In this document: positions 44,501-47,577 of the stretch, one piece after another
How the letters are laid out: every line of letters begins with the position of its first letter
How positions within the stretch are numbered: the first letter of the stretch is position 1
DNA from: Platerodrilus igneus
Lineage: Eukaryota; Arthropoda; Insecta; Coleoptera; Lycidae
NCBI GenBank assembly: GCA_036346225.1
Contig: JARFIW010001109.1
Span: forward strand, 2,464,501 to 2,528,500
Direction of reading: 5' to 3'
DNA length: 64,000 nt
Translations under genes and position numbers: made by a program
The notes under the pieces: generated by a model
Databases searched by the model: none
What the model saw: only the letters and a program-made list of their open reading frames with translations
Told to the model about the DNA's origin: nothing

Positions 44501-45911
44501 TGTTATTACTGCTTTCAATGAGTTAAAAGAAGTTATTGAAACAATAATTCATGAACTACCAAATCAAAAAACTGAGGAGCGAACCATCTTGAAGGCTTTT
44601 TAAGAAAGGCACACAGTGGCAGTGAAACCCATATATTTTACCACAAATTACACTCGGTCCGAAGTATGCTGATCAATACTTGGATACAGCAGAACATGTA
44701 GACGCTATTGAATGTATCAGTAATATTGCTAACAGCAATCCTATATTTATTCAAAATAAACAAGTTATTTTGCTGGAATTAAATGAATATATTGCTAATA
44801 CAAGTATTAGCGCAAAAAGTTATTATGGGAGACTTCAAAAACTCTTAATCGCAAAACCTGATGGATGAGTATGTGCAACAAAACGTCACTAAAAGATATT
44901 TCTTTGGCTATACTGAACCTACCTCTTCTTCATCTGGAACAGAACGATCTTTTAGTTCATATTCTTTGCTTCACACAGCAAAAAGAAATAGATTATTGAT
45001 TAAAACGGCAAGCCAAGCAAATTAGTATTTGTTAATTATTATTTAAAATTAATAAATCAAAAGAAAAAAGTTTTCCAGCAAAATTTGATCGAAGAAACTA
45101 ACAAGAATAAAAATAAAAGAGTAACAGACGCTAATACTGAGGCAGCGTTGGCAGCCTCAGATAAAAAATCTGACAAAAGTTGGAGTAATGAAAGTGAAAA
45201 AGACACCACTGAGGAATATGAAGAGGAGGATGAAACGGTTGAAGACAGAGATTATACCAATTATTCCGATACATGCTAAAAAGAAACAGCATATTCTATC
45301 TTATCTTTTATCAACTATATAAATTCATTTGATTGAAATACTTTACAATATATTATTTCTATTACACTGTATAGTTATGATGCTATGTACTATATTATAC
45401 TATGCATATTATTTTAAGTTTATTAAGCTTCCCTTTGTAATATGCTATTTTTTTAATTTTCGTTTATATTCCCGAATATTCCCAAACATTTTAATATTTT
45501 CTAAATTTTTCATCAATAATTATGTGTAATTCATACATTTGAATCCTTCATTTTTAATTTATGGCATTTACTGTTTTGTAAAGTATTTTCTGCTTTCCAA
45601 TCTGTATATAGTTGAAGTAGAGTTGGTAATATTAATAATCTGTAGATAGTTGTAGAGCAAATCCAAATTGACACTGAGAATTAATTTGTTTCAAGTCTGC
45701 TCATATGTAACTGATTTTTCTAATTTTCAGCTGCAAAACTGATATTCTACTGGGTACCAGATGTGGTTTCCAAACACTGCTTGTTCTTACTGGAATTACT
45801 TCTCTTAGTCAAGTAATGGAGTGGAAGGAATCAACCAACGATGAACACAAAGGCTTACTTCCTGATGTATATTTGGAAAAACTGGGAGATTTATTAGAAT
45901 ATTTAAATTAA
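3448..45911 (+). CDS. PGP: HAD-family phosphatase, PGP/4-nitrophenylphosphatase type; exons 3448-3705, 3756-3893, 3949-4298, 45731-45911
   Basis: The joined exons (258+138+350+181 nt) give 308 residues, matching the usual 300-320 of this family. The enzyme hydrolyses phosphoglycolate and related small phosphoesters in the cytosol (family knowledge). HAD motif I is DCDGVLW (nucleophile Asp30, acid/base Asp32), motif II lies in VTNNST (62-67), the motif III Lys is in IIGKP (Lys223), and the motif IV acids Asp248 and Asp253 are brought together only by splicing exon 3 to exon 4. Introns are 50 bp (GTAAAA...TTTTTAG), 55 bp (GTAAGT...ACAG) and 41.4 kb (GTAAGT...TTTTCAG), with phases 0, 0 and 2. 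I chose ATG 3448 because in-frame codons before it lack an ATG. The exons have no stops. Exact substrate is inferred; a related HAD phosphatase such as chronophin is the alternative. Confidence 0.88.
4765..7258 (-). pseudogene. Decayed gene of a multicopy invertebrate family with an HGKG..DG motif
   Basis: Several - strand pieces fall in the same order as one protein. The N-terminus (7258-7013) is Lys/Arg-rich and contains [15 protein letters not shown] cysteine cluster (about 6115-6045) includes [18 protein letters not shown] piece near 5690-5640 contains [13 protein letters not shown]. The segment 5588-5289 reads [16 protein letters not shown]. The C-terminal part (5148-4765) contains [13 protein letters not shown] recognise this layout from repeated, uncharacterised proteins in invertebrate genomes; no function is established to my knowledge. 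The His/Gly/Asp motif may be catalytic or metal-binding, which is inference. Many stops and frame changes separate the pieces, so this copy is dead. It could be a transposon-borne gene. Confidence 0.55.
7510..7775 (+). mobile_element. 5' leader-like sequence of an RTE-clade element
   Basis: The stretch with GGAAGACAATGGGAAACCACC (near 7710-7730) resembles the conserved leader that precedes the endonuclease frame in many insect RTE-type non-LTR elements. The endonuclease begins only at about 8720, leaving roughly 0.9 kb of foreign-looking sequence between. The assignment is by recall of the leader motif. Confidence 0.4.
7765..8592. repeat. Possible LTR with adjoining TGGCGCCC primer site inside the RTE
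   Basis: The sequence between the RTE leader and its endonuclease begins TGTAACAGGC at 7765 and is followed at about 8591 by TGGCGCCC, the first eight bases of a common tRNA-Lys primer site. No second copy of this stretch, target duplication or element coding region was found. An inserted LTR remnant is only one reading. No gene is seen in this stretch. Confidence 0.22.
8590..9560 (+). pseudogene. RTE-clade non-LTR element, endonuclease and linker, broken
   Basis: The frame at 8590-8835 contains [10 protein letters not shown], the start of the AP-like endonuclease of RTE-type elements. Other frames at 8840-9040 continue with [11 protein letters not shown] and [11 protein letters not shown], endonuclease core strands. 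From 9130 to 9500 a charged linker follows ([40 protein letters not shown]). Frame changes and stops between the segments show it is inactive. The reverse transcriptase is not present here: piggyBac-like sequence starts after about 9750, so the element is truncated or interrupted. Confidence 0.65.
9750..10545 (+). pseudogene. piggyBac-like transposase (C-terminal two thirds), broken
   Basis: Across three frames the sequence matches the end of a piggyBac-type (DDE_Tnp_1_7) transposase: [20 protein letters not shown], then [32 protein letters not shown] (the conserved GG.D..DQN block), [15 protein letters not shown], and a terminal cysteine-rich finger ([23 protein letters not shown]). Normal enzymes of this family cut and paste at TTAA. 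Stops and frameshifts occur throughout and the N-terminal third is missing, so this is a fossil. TTAA-flanked terminal repeats were not identified. Confidence 0.72.
10620..11790. other. No gene recognised
   Basis: AT-rich intron sequence with short pyrimidine-rich open frames at 11073-11508 that show no known motif. They read as chance frames: low-complexity Phe/Leu-rich translations without neighbours that continue them. Confidence 0.35.
11800..12290 (-). pseudogene. Ty3/gypsy integrase C-terminus, remnant
   Basis: Read on the complement, 12290-12040 shows [10 protein letters not shown], then [19 protein letters not shown] and [11 protein letters not shown]. These correspond to the end of a gypsy integrase: the post-catalytic region, the small basic DNA-binding barrel and the terminal RHVDQL motif. 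Below that a Ser/Pro-rich tail with stops leads to 11800. The integrase core, reverse transcriptase and LTRs are absent. This is an old fragment inside the giant intron. Confidence 0.5.
12800..13375 (+). pseudogene. Mariner/IS630-like DDE transposase fragment
   Basis: The frames read [20 protein letters not shown], then SSVLVTDN (catalytic Asp plus Asn), [35 protein letters not shown], a degenerate LPYHQELN block where PPYHPDLNPIE is usual, and [20 protein letters not shown]. This is the catalytic half of an insect Tc1/mariner-superfamily transposase. The final acidic residue region is interrupted by a stop at 13201-13203, and several frame changes are present. The N-terminal helix-turn-helix fragment at 2870-3085 seems to belong to the same family but is a separate relic. 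Confidence 0.6.
13640..14547 (-). mobile_element. Penelope-like element, copy A (5'-truncated)
   Basis: This - strand copy keeps the 3' end of a Penelope-like element: the GIY-YIG endonuclease region (14350-14138 reads KSGIYEISC, then [17 protein letters not shown]), a 3' untranslated stretch and the terminal hammerhead-type motif near 13701-13743. It parallels the better copies at 22.6 and 25.4 kb but is visibly more diverged, with an internal frame break after KHIL. It stops at about 14547, exactly where an RTE reverse transcriptase begins, so it appears to have inserted into, or be joined to, that element. Confidence 0.78.
13701..13743 (-). ncRNA. Hammerhead ribozyme motif of Penelope copy A (probably inactivated)
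   Basis: On the - strand: CTA, CTGATGA, one extra T, hairpin GACCAC-ATTA-GTGGTC, then AAAA where a hammerhead needs GAAA, then palindromic TACGTA, T, C and TAG. The change at the conserved core G should abolish cleavage (family knowledge of the hammerhead core). The layout is otherwise the same as in copies B and C. Confidence 0.5.
14548..15395 (+). pseudogene. RTE-clade element, reverse transcriptase part and 3' end
   Basis: The first 60 bases encode [14 protein letters not shown], the opening motif of RTE-type reverse transcriptase. The central catalytic motifs are missing, and the open frame 14701-15219 picks up in the C-terminal region: [48 protein letters not shown] and [17 protein letters not shown]. 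This is the post-RT region of BovB/RTE-like elements. The sequence ends near 15390 with GACCTAATGATGAT, the microsatellite-like tail typical of RTE 3' ends. The internal deletion removes the YADD active site, so it is dead. Confidence 0.75.
15690..15790 (+). repeat. Short relative of the foldback element at 18.3-19.5 kb
   Basis: The stretch with TTCGGCAAATTTTTAAG, then GGGGGAACTTGGCAGCCAC and TGCTTCAC parallels the right arm of the foldback element around 19000-19050 (TTCGGCAAATTATAAATG, GGGGGATCTTGGTAGCCAC, TTGCTTAAC). It looks like a diverged partial copy without its partner arm. Confidence 0.4.
16085..16600 (+). pseudogene. RTE 3' end, second degraded copy
   Basis: The nucleotide sequence follows the 14.9-15.4 kb RTE copy with many changes: ACAACAAACATAGAAACAAG, TATGTGTGGAGCAC, GACAGACAAAGTTAA, GGTAGAGGTAGACCTAG, and the tail GAAGACCTAATGATGAT near 16590. 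No open frame remains. Confidence 0.65.
16290..16690 (+). repeat. Duplicated block, copy 1 (partner 17490-17888)
   Basis: About 400 bp comprising the RTE 3' tail plus the flanking CAGGGTGGCATTAGTTTTAT terminus at 16655 reappears in the same orientation about 1.2 kb downstream with roughly nine in ten bases matching by eye. The shared junction between RTE tail and inverted-repeat terminus shows this is a segmental duplication rather than two independent insertions. Confidence 0.65.
17255..17323 (+). repeat. Direct duplication, about 36 bp, two units
   Basis: CCTTGGGTAATCATTTA followed by GTTTGCAAAGTGTA occurs twice back to back with two or three mismatches. No gene lies here. Confidence 0.7.
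17490..17888 (+). repeat. Duplicated block, copy 2 (RTE tail plus DNA-element terminus)
   Basis: Second copy of the 16290-16690 block. It carries GGAGAAATAGAAGGGCAGGA, the RTE tail ending GACCTAATGATGATGA near 17797, and then CAGGGTGGCATTAGTTTTAT at 17854. The apparent - strand open frame across it is a chance frame of the RTE antisense. Confidence 0.65.
17854..19982. mobile_element. TA-flanked inverted-repeat DNA element (MITE-like), interrupted
   Basis: The left end CAGGGTGGCATTAGTTTTAT at 17854 and the right end ATAAAACTAATGCCACCCTG at 19982 are inverted copies matching over about 27 bp. Both are preceded or followed by TA, the target duplication of the Tc1/mariner superfamily. After removing the foldback insert at 18295-19503 the element would be about 0.9 kb and has no transposase, so it is non-autonomous. 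Confidence 0.65.
18295..19503. mobile_element. Foldback element, 1.2 kb, arms of about 455 bp, 13-bp target duplication
   Basis: The left arm 18301-18755 and right arm 18975-19433 are inverted copies with only a few differences, separated by about 220 bp. Beyond the right arm a unique tail ends AACAAACATACAGGAAG. The insert is flanked by TATCCTACTTTAA at 18282-18294 and 19504-19516, a 13-bp target duplication, longer than most cut-and-paste elements make and more like target-primed retrotransposition. Near the outer end of each arm a hairpin GATCC...GGATC is followed by GAAACG, resembling the stem II and GAAA part of a hammerhead. No coding frame is present. Confidence 0.72.
19985..21600. other. 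No gene recognised
   Basis: AT-rich intron sequence. A short - strand frame at about 20575-20460 ([17 protein letters not shown]) is open but has no recognised family and no clear splice context. Nothing else stands out. Confidence 0.35.
21610..22585 (+). pseudogene. Jockey/CR1-like non-LTR element, endonuclease region, broken
   Basis: The frame at 21621-21824 reads [34 protein letters not shown]; a later frame at 21893 reads [15 protein letters not shown]. The ETWL and LLGDLNA motifs mark the AP-type endonuclease of Jockey/CR1-like elements. A linker follows in shifting frames ([22 protein letters not shown]). Stops and frameshifts are frequent. The reverse transcriptase is missing: the sequence runs straight into the 3' terminus of Penelope copy B at about 22590. 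Confidence 0.65.
22638..22680 (-). ncRNA. Hammerhead ribozyme motif of Penelope copy B
   Basis: On the - strand: CTA, CTGATGA, an extra T, stem II GACCAC-ATA-GTGGTC, GAAA, palindromic TACGTA, T, then C with predicted cleavage before TAG, which pairs with CTA as stem I. The very short, self-complementary stem III suggests action as a dimer, as described for retroelement hammerheads. The extra T at the base of stem II is unusual. Cleavage is predicted, not shown. Confidence 0.65.
22938..25349 (-). CDS. Penelope-like reverse transcriptase with GIY-YIG endonuclease, intact ORF
   Basis: The ORF has 803 codons from ATG (complement of 25347-25349, [13 protein letters not shown]) to a stop at 22938-22940. 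Upstream in-frame codons include only a GTG. The RT region has [17 protein letters not shown] near residue 331, motif [11 protein letters not shown] near 396, and [11 protein letters not shown] (YVDD active site) near 493. A C-terminal GIY-YIG nuclease carries [26 protein letters not shown] and [15 protein letters not shown] from about residue 690. Such proteins nick target DNA with the GIY-YIG domain and copy the element RNA in place. The length and both domains are those of complete Penelope proteins, and no stop or frameshift is present, so it could be functional. It lies inside the phosphatase intron, antisense to it. Confidence 0.9.
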   Translation of the reverse strand: MTSRSSELNRYRSLALKISFVKADIRFLKSCKAHKVFPNFINVKISSNCKRSNAIINFAKDKWLNLEIKYLYSKLSRLELETYKTHLALTCNLSESGFQEWSNFQRFVFEVNNHKLLDKINSQNTKLKFLLKKHNVNVPPKKLEITSPPLELIVVNESSKIFNNEELTFLDRGLKFGVDHLKTPLEDIIAGIEKFISKLDDNSKNFIRNACKIQLSNNLRTCARNASEQTRKVHLIIKGLRQKNCYYLKADNGNRLVILDKQDYVDRVETLLSEGPYRPIVKKRKNEVPLNKMIKSTESVLKECPNLILPTLKLKLTVSNPEMPKLYCLPKIHKNNKSMRPIVSGINSPTYYLSRWLSNEFKNLKFNSWSVQNSLEFINKVKNITLEENEILISFDVSSLFPSVPIPRTLTYLKDVFIDSDIDDDKVEDYIKLVSHCMYQNCFQFNNKLYEQYEGTAMGNSLLSPFIPNLCMSRFETELKENSKYFPRIWLRYVDDIFAVFDTTKSNVDDFLKELNSKFQSIKFTYELENNGQLPFLDTIVIRNGNKLEFDIYRKETNVNRFILSSSSHSIQHKLASFNFLINRLLNFPLNKNRFNKEFALIKQIANYNGFSSDIIDNIFRKCKSRINIRKSTTLQSTTSKDNVKYVQLPFYKTTKGLDKIFKQINFKIAFTNTNKIKDLLGNPKDKVEKLQKSGIYEISCAGPGCFQKYIGQTMRNITTRFKEHIAHFKYGKYERSQVAKHIFETSHPVKLENVKLLKAVPTFSSLNAYESIKIVKHKGPLLNTDKGPIEPSALLSLLVNNQ
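25376..26555 (-). mobile_element. Penelope-like element, copy C (5'-truncated, upstream pseudo-LTR)
   Basis: This copy is nearly identical to the 3' part of copy B. It holds the end of the ORF (26104-25730 with KSGIYEISC and [17 protein letters not shown]), the 3' untranslated region and the hammerhead motif near 25431-25472, then runs directly into copy B. The coding part has a nonsense change near 26235 and cannot make the protein. Its 5' truncation lies near 26555 within the reverse transcriptase. Confidence 0.82.
25431..25472 (-). ncRNA. Hammerhead ribozyme motif of Penelope copy C
   Basis: Same sequence as the copy B motif across the core: CTGATGA, hairpin GACCAC-ATA-GTGGTC, GAAA, TACGTA, TC, TAG. 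It sits upstream of the intact ORF of copy B in the element's sense direction, so cleavage here would set the 5' end of the copy B transcript. Predicted from sequence only. Confidence 0.65.
27300..27730. other. Foreign block between the Jockey linker and the second foldback; no gene
   Basis: This stretch has a higher GC patch (27540-27610) and no recognised motif. It separates two parts of the same Jockey-like element, so it is inserted sequence or part of the adjoining foldback element. Confidence 0.3.
27731..28113. mobile_element. Foldback element, short member of the 18.3-kb family
   Basis: The arms 27731-27896 and 27917-28081 are inverted copies around a 20-bp centre. The sequence ATTTCGATCCATGG...ATCGTTGTCAAAATAAT and the unique right tail ending AACAAACATACAGGGAG match the 18295-19503 element, so both belong to one family although this one lacks most of the long arms. 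It lies inside a Jockey-like element. Confidence 0.7.
29080..29818 (+). pseudogene. PIF/Harbinger DDE transposase, broken
   Basis: The segments read [20 protein letters not shown], then [36 protein letters not shown] near 29400, then in another frame [20 protein letters not shown], and a C-terminus ending LEEYLHHVK with a stop at 29816-29818. This is the DDE_Tnp_4 (Harbinger) layout; the [11 protein letters not shown] block carries the second catalytic Asp. Frame shifts and stops make it non-functional. A Myb-like partner gene lies convergently next to it. Confidence 0.7.
29986..31147 (-). pseudogene. Harbinger accessory Myb/SANT-like DNA-binding protein, broken
   Basis: The N-terminal frame (31147-30797) reads [39 protein letters not shown] and [17 protein letters not shown], a trihelix/Myb-like DNA-binding domain found with animal Harbinger transposons. 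A second frame (30780-30544) and a Lys/Glu/Gln-rich C-terminal stretch (about 30190-29990, [18 protein letters not shown]) complete the usual order. In the family this protein helps bring the transposase to DNA and into the nucleus. Frame changes suggest decay. A GTATGT near 30550 could be a splice donor, so splicing is possible. Confidence 0.6.
31158..31196. repeat. (AT)n microsatellite
   Basis: Uninterrupted AT dinucleotides for about 39 bp directly upstream of the Myb-like frame. Confidence 0.95.
31200..32480. other. No gene recognised
   Basis: AT-rich intron sequence between the Harbinger pair and the long AT run; only short frames without motifs. Confidence 0.35.
32481..32549. repeat. 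(AT)n microsatellite
   Basis: About 69 bp of AT dinucleotides. The Tyr/Ile-repeat open frame across it is an artefact of the repeat. Confidence 0.95.
32917..33720 (-). repeat. 3' LTR of the 9.9-kb gypsy element
   Basis: About 804 bp, near-identical to 42028-42832. In the element's sense it starts TGTTACGTGC. It has a GC-rich centre (33140-33330) unlike the AT-rich surroundings. Small open frames inside (33125-33562) recur in the other LTR simply because the LTRs are copies. Confidence 0.88.
34390..34790. repeat. Degenerate minisatellite, about eight 45-bp units
   Basis: Units share the pattern GGTAAGATAACGATATTAA followed by AAGTTATTAC and a GGTAAT-like end, repeated about every 45-47 bp with many substitutions. 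It lies inside the gypsy element, between integrase and the 3' LTR. Similar non-coding arrays are known in some LTR elements. Confidence 0.6.
34790..36460 (-). other. Non-coding 3' region of the gypsy element
   Basis: Open frames at 34703-35584 on both strands overlap each other and show no envelope or other known motif. Nothing gene-like is seen after the integrase stop. Confidence 0.4.
36461..37427 (-). pseudogene. Gypsy integrase (3' part of pol)
   Basis: This is the continuation of the 38932-37421 frame beyond an in-frame stop. After the zinc-finger cysteines ([12 protein letters not shown]) come the DDE core motifs: [20 protein letters not shown] (first Asp), [17 protein letters not shown] (second Asp) and [13 protein letters not shown] (Glu). 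A C-terminal region with [17 protein letters not shown] and [18 protein letters not shown] ends at 36461. Integrase inserts the cDNA into chromosomes. All catalytic acids are present; the defect is the stop separating it from RNase H. Confidence 0.8.
37421..38932 (-). CDS. Gypsy pol: reverse transcriptase, RNase H, integrase zinc domain (frame-broken at both ends)
   Basis: This 503-codon frame begins within RT ([20 protein letters not shown]). It shows [47 protein letters not shown], and [11 protein letters not shown] (FLDD active site in place of the commoner YLDD). RNase H follows with [18 protein letters not shown] and [19 protein letters not shown]. Near the C-terminus is the integrase zinc-binding His pair and [13 protein letters not shown], then a stop. 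The upstream boundary is a frame change at a T homopolymer near 38995; the reading frame of RT motif 0 lies before it. The domain order is that of Ty3/gypsy (RT-RH-IN). Confidence 0.85.
   Translation of the reverse strand: MLESGVISPSNSPWTSPVLLVRKKNDEWRVCFDGRKLNSVTVSNAYPLPRTDSILSRFRNAKFISSIDLRQAFYQIPLDLSSRQKTAFCVPGRGLFEYNFLPFGLCNAPQTLQRTMDQTLGPILHQERAFVFLDDILVISSSFDEHIATLNEVAERLNVAGFKIIWEKSQFCCSSLTFLGFIIDGTGLRAVPAKVDAITKFKTPKTVTEIKRLIGMISYYRIFLPNLSTISAPITALIKNKNKSQTIEWNLESQQAFEQIKTLITSAPILISPNFDEKFYIQTDASLTGLGAMLFQVNNGLEHPIAYASRALTSAEQKYSATERELLGVIFGIEKFRGYVESTHFTVITDCAALTWLNNLKQPAGRLARWNLRISQFTFDVRHRPGKLNIVPDALSRDVVSLNLPNLILDTWYLNMIKKVSDNPDKFPTFGVTNNRLYKFVSSSPNKISNIPEWKLVVPTANRSEVLKLCHDDPIAAHLGVTKTLAKISELYYWPTLKQSVCR
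39220..40240 (-). CDS. Gypsy nucleocapsid and protease region (frame-broken)
   Basis: The open frame has the C-terminal half of Gag. There is a helical stretch ([20 protein letters not shown]), then two cysteine knuckles ([14 protein letters not shown] and [17 protein letters not shown]) that bind the element RNA, a Ser/Asn-rich linker, and an aspartic protease with [17 protein letters not shown] and a downstream [11 protein letters not shown] stop at 39220 follows directly. The frame joins the upstream Gag frame at about 40230 through an A run, where either a programmed shift or a mutation separates the two. Confidence 0.8.
40176..41042 (-). CDS. Gypsy Gag (capsid part)
   Basis: A 288-codon frame starting [20 protein letters not shown] capsid-like domain in the second half has [39 protein letters not shown] and [20 protein letters not shown], the pattern of retrotransposon Gag (PF03732-like). 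It forms the particle shell around element RNA. The last dozen residues after [11 protein letters not shown] are out of frame relative to the family, so the frame change into the nucleocapsid frame lies near 40230. The leader between the 5' LTR and this start is about 1 kb. Confidence 0.8.
   Translation of the reverse strand: MNISHLKSLELIYEIECRNITAANNQNDRRSQLRAILAQEIKGVAISKKTVGDWPHNVSEIRLSLDDISGIINRTDPGVSDIELGHLGSRIMHVKQRTELLSLYDDEQATQAKQSLLSEILLLEGIVLERLNPNADVDISLPFSNLVLASPKPLGKSIPVYKWGLTFQGFDSQVSLSSFLDRINDFKISRGCTDQDLFVSAGDLFTDSALIWYRNIRDQISTWEELVACLKRDFLPHGYITDLWNEIRNRTQGPDENVVSFITSLEALYSRLDKNLQNPKLSISYLEI
42028..42832 (-). repeat. 5' LTR of the 9.9-kb gypsy element
   Basis: Near-identical copy of 32917-33720. 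In the - direction it begins TGTTACGTGC at 42832 and ends just before the primer-site-like TGGCTGTCCAACGTG. It is followed on the outside by the target duplication TAGT. Confidence 0.88.
43238..45279 (+). pseudogene. hAT-superfamily transposase, broken
   Basis: The start [15 protein letters not shown] is the head of a BED zinc finger (later Cys/His pieces follow near 43340). Further pieces: [17 protein letters not shown] (43855), [20 protein letters not shown] (44150), [20 protein letters not shown] (44680), and the C-terminal dimerisation block [20 protein letters not shown] (44937). An acidic tail ([20 protein letters not shown]) ends at 45279. The order is that of Ac-like hAT transposases. 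Many stops and shifts occur. The element sits only about 450 bp before the last phosphatase exon. Confidence 0.7.
45731..45911 (+). CDS. PGP: Last exon of the PGP-type phosphatase
   Basis: This exon follows a strong acceptor (pyrimidine-rich run ending TTTTCAG at 45730). Its first base completes the split Asn codon left by exon 3. It then encodes [20 protein letters not shown] and a C-terminus ending in LLEYLN with a TAA stop at 45909-45911. The [11 protein letters not shown] stretch is the conserved end of HAD motif IV and the Rossmann core in PGP-type phosphatases. This identifies it as the missing partner of exons 1-3, 41 kb upstream. No competing copy of this exon was noticed near exon 3. 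Confidence 0.85.
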
Positions 45912-45946
45912 TTTACATAGAATGTATTTATGTAACTAACAGCTGT

Positions 45947-46256
45947 TTAGTAGATGAATGGTATTAGAGCTTTTCTTTCTTTGGGTAGATCTTTAAATTT
46001 CTCCTGGTACCACCGATGAGTTAAAACTGCTGCTTCTTCCTGAATATTTATATTTATTAAAGTATTAATATCGATTATTTTACCTGATTAGATAATACCC
46101 ATCCTAGAATGTAGGGCCATGTTGTATTGTTCCACAGTATAATGGTTAGTGCAAGGTGTATTAATATTTCTGCTAAATTATGTGGAGATGAAACATAATT
46201 AAACCAGTCGCCATGTGGCATTCCATACTTGTCTGACTCTGTTAAAATAATTTGTA
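45947..46256 (-). CDS. SRD5A3: Polyprenol reductase (SRD5A3-like), last two exons only
   Basis: On the - strand an exon ending at 46084 encodes YGMPHGDWFNYVSSPHNLAE, then a hydrophobic segment and ILGWVLSNQ. A 44-bp intron (GTAAAA...TTCAG, 46083-46040) follows, and the terminal exon 46039-45947 reads EEAAVLTHRWYQEKFKDLPK with a short tail and stop. PHGDWF...VSSPH and the C-terminal hydrophobic segment are hallmarks of the steroid 5-alpha-reductase family, SRD5A3 branch, an ER membrane enzyme that reduces polyprenol to dolichol for N-glycosylation. The upstream exon edge is 46239 or 46256 (two possible acceptors). The remaining exons are not in the window. The gene is convergent with the phosphatase. 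Confidence 0.8.
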
Positions 46257-46259
46257 CTA

Positions 46260-46968
46260 GAGAAAAAGCAAATGCATGCATGGTGAAGTATATGTCATTC
46301 AGCTCAGAGCTCATCCAGTGCAAACTACAAATAGCTTAGGGTGACAATTAGAGTATTTTAACTCGGAACTGTTGTTAATATTTGGAGTTAATGGAAAGAG
46401 AAATAAAATGTTTAGGATGAGTGAGGATTTTAGTACTAAGTCCCCTCATGTCGATTGACAAAATCCAGGTAAGCGCTAGGGTTCTAGTAGGTAATAATTT
46501 TATTTTGAAATTAAATGAAATCTACTTAGTTAAATAAAAGCTAATTCAAAATATTTAAACCTCAAAATTGTTTTTGAAACAAATCCCAAGCCCGTTTGTT
46601 TAATCTTAATTTTTTATCCTGAATATTATCTCTGTGTAATACACCTGTATTAAAAATATCCATTCTCAATCATTTTTAAAAGTAAAAATAGCCATTAAGT
46701 TATATATGAAATGTGATTGTATACAGTTTTCCATTCAAAATACTGAACACAGCGCTTTAAACAAATTTGAAATTCTATACAATTGTAATGAACTTCTTTT
46801 TACTGTTCTTTTTCGGTTTAGTATAAGCCTGATTATTCAGAAATGCTGAGACGTTGCTACAGGTTCACTGATGATAATTACTACAATGATTGCTAACACT
46901 AAGTTCCTTCTTAACACACTAATTACACTGTATTTATTACTAAGTTCAACTACATAATTTATTTACAC
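46260..46968. other. Intron of the SRD5A3-like gene; no other gene
   Basis: AT-rich, no motif recognised. It lies between the penultimate SRD5A3-like exon and the LTR element inserted at 46973. Confidence 0.45.
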
Positions 46969-47577
46969 AAGCTGTTACGGTATTCCATGCAAACATGAGA
47001 GAAAGCAGTAGTGAGTAAAAAAATTGTTTACACCGAATACCACAACAAAACAGGGACAGAATGGTAGAATTGAATTAGAATTCAGGCTAGCTCAAAAACG
47101 TCGTAGAGTGGCATGGATGATACAGAAAGAACACATTGGAAACCCAATAACAAAGAAATTTATATTATGCACATATAGAAAAACATTTAATCAAAAGGAT
47201 ATCTACAAATGTCAAAAATAAATATTTGAGTAATCATTCGTTACAATGTCAAAGTGTCAATTTGCATATTACATAACATAAAAATATATAAACTGGTGAG
47301 CAAGTACAAAATCTTGGAATTTAGATACTTACTTAAGTCTTCAATCCCTAAAGATTGTGGTGTTGCCAACGTTACGTGATTGATATACTAGATCAGAGTA
47401 GCTAGGGGGACTTTGAAAGAAGTGTAAATTAGAGTAATTGGAGATGTATTGAATTGGCAGAATAAAGCATATAGTATTGTTCAATTAAGTAGTAATATAT
47501 CCTTCAAATATACAAATACTACAATTGGCGACGAGGATTTTAGGTTCATGTAAAATAATTTGAAAAATTATTGCAAG

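Larger units (their letters stand above)
4299..45730 (+). other. Intron 3 of the phosphatase gene, about 41.4 kb, filled with transposons
   Basis: The donor AA|GTAAGTAT lies at 4298/4299 and the acceptor TTTTCAG ends at 45730. The phase (2) matches and the joined codon is sense. The first and second introns of the same gene are only 50 and 55 bp, so the size difference is accounted for by inserted repeats: at least a dozen separate mobile elements are recognisable inside, some nested. Segments 4300-4760, 10620-11800, 15400-16080, 19985-21600, 31200-32910 and 42840-43237 contain nothing I recognise. Confidence 0.78.

Noticed and set aside
47024..47221. Frame shared with 56720-56926, looking like a conserved small gene
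   Set aside because: Both sit at the same place in the two LTRs of the 46973-58223 element, so similarity reflects the LTR repeat.
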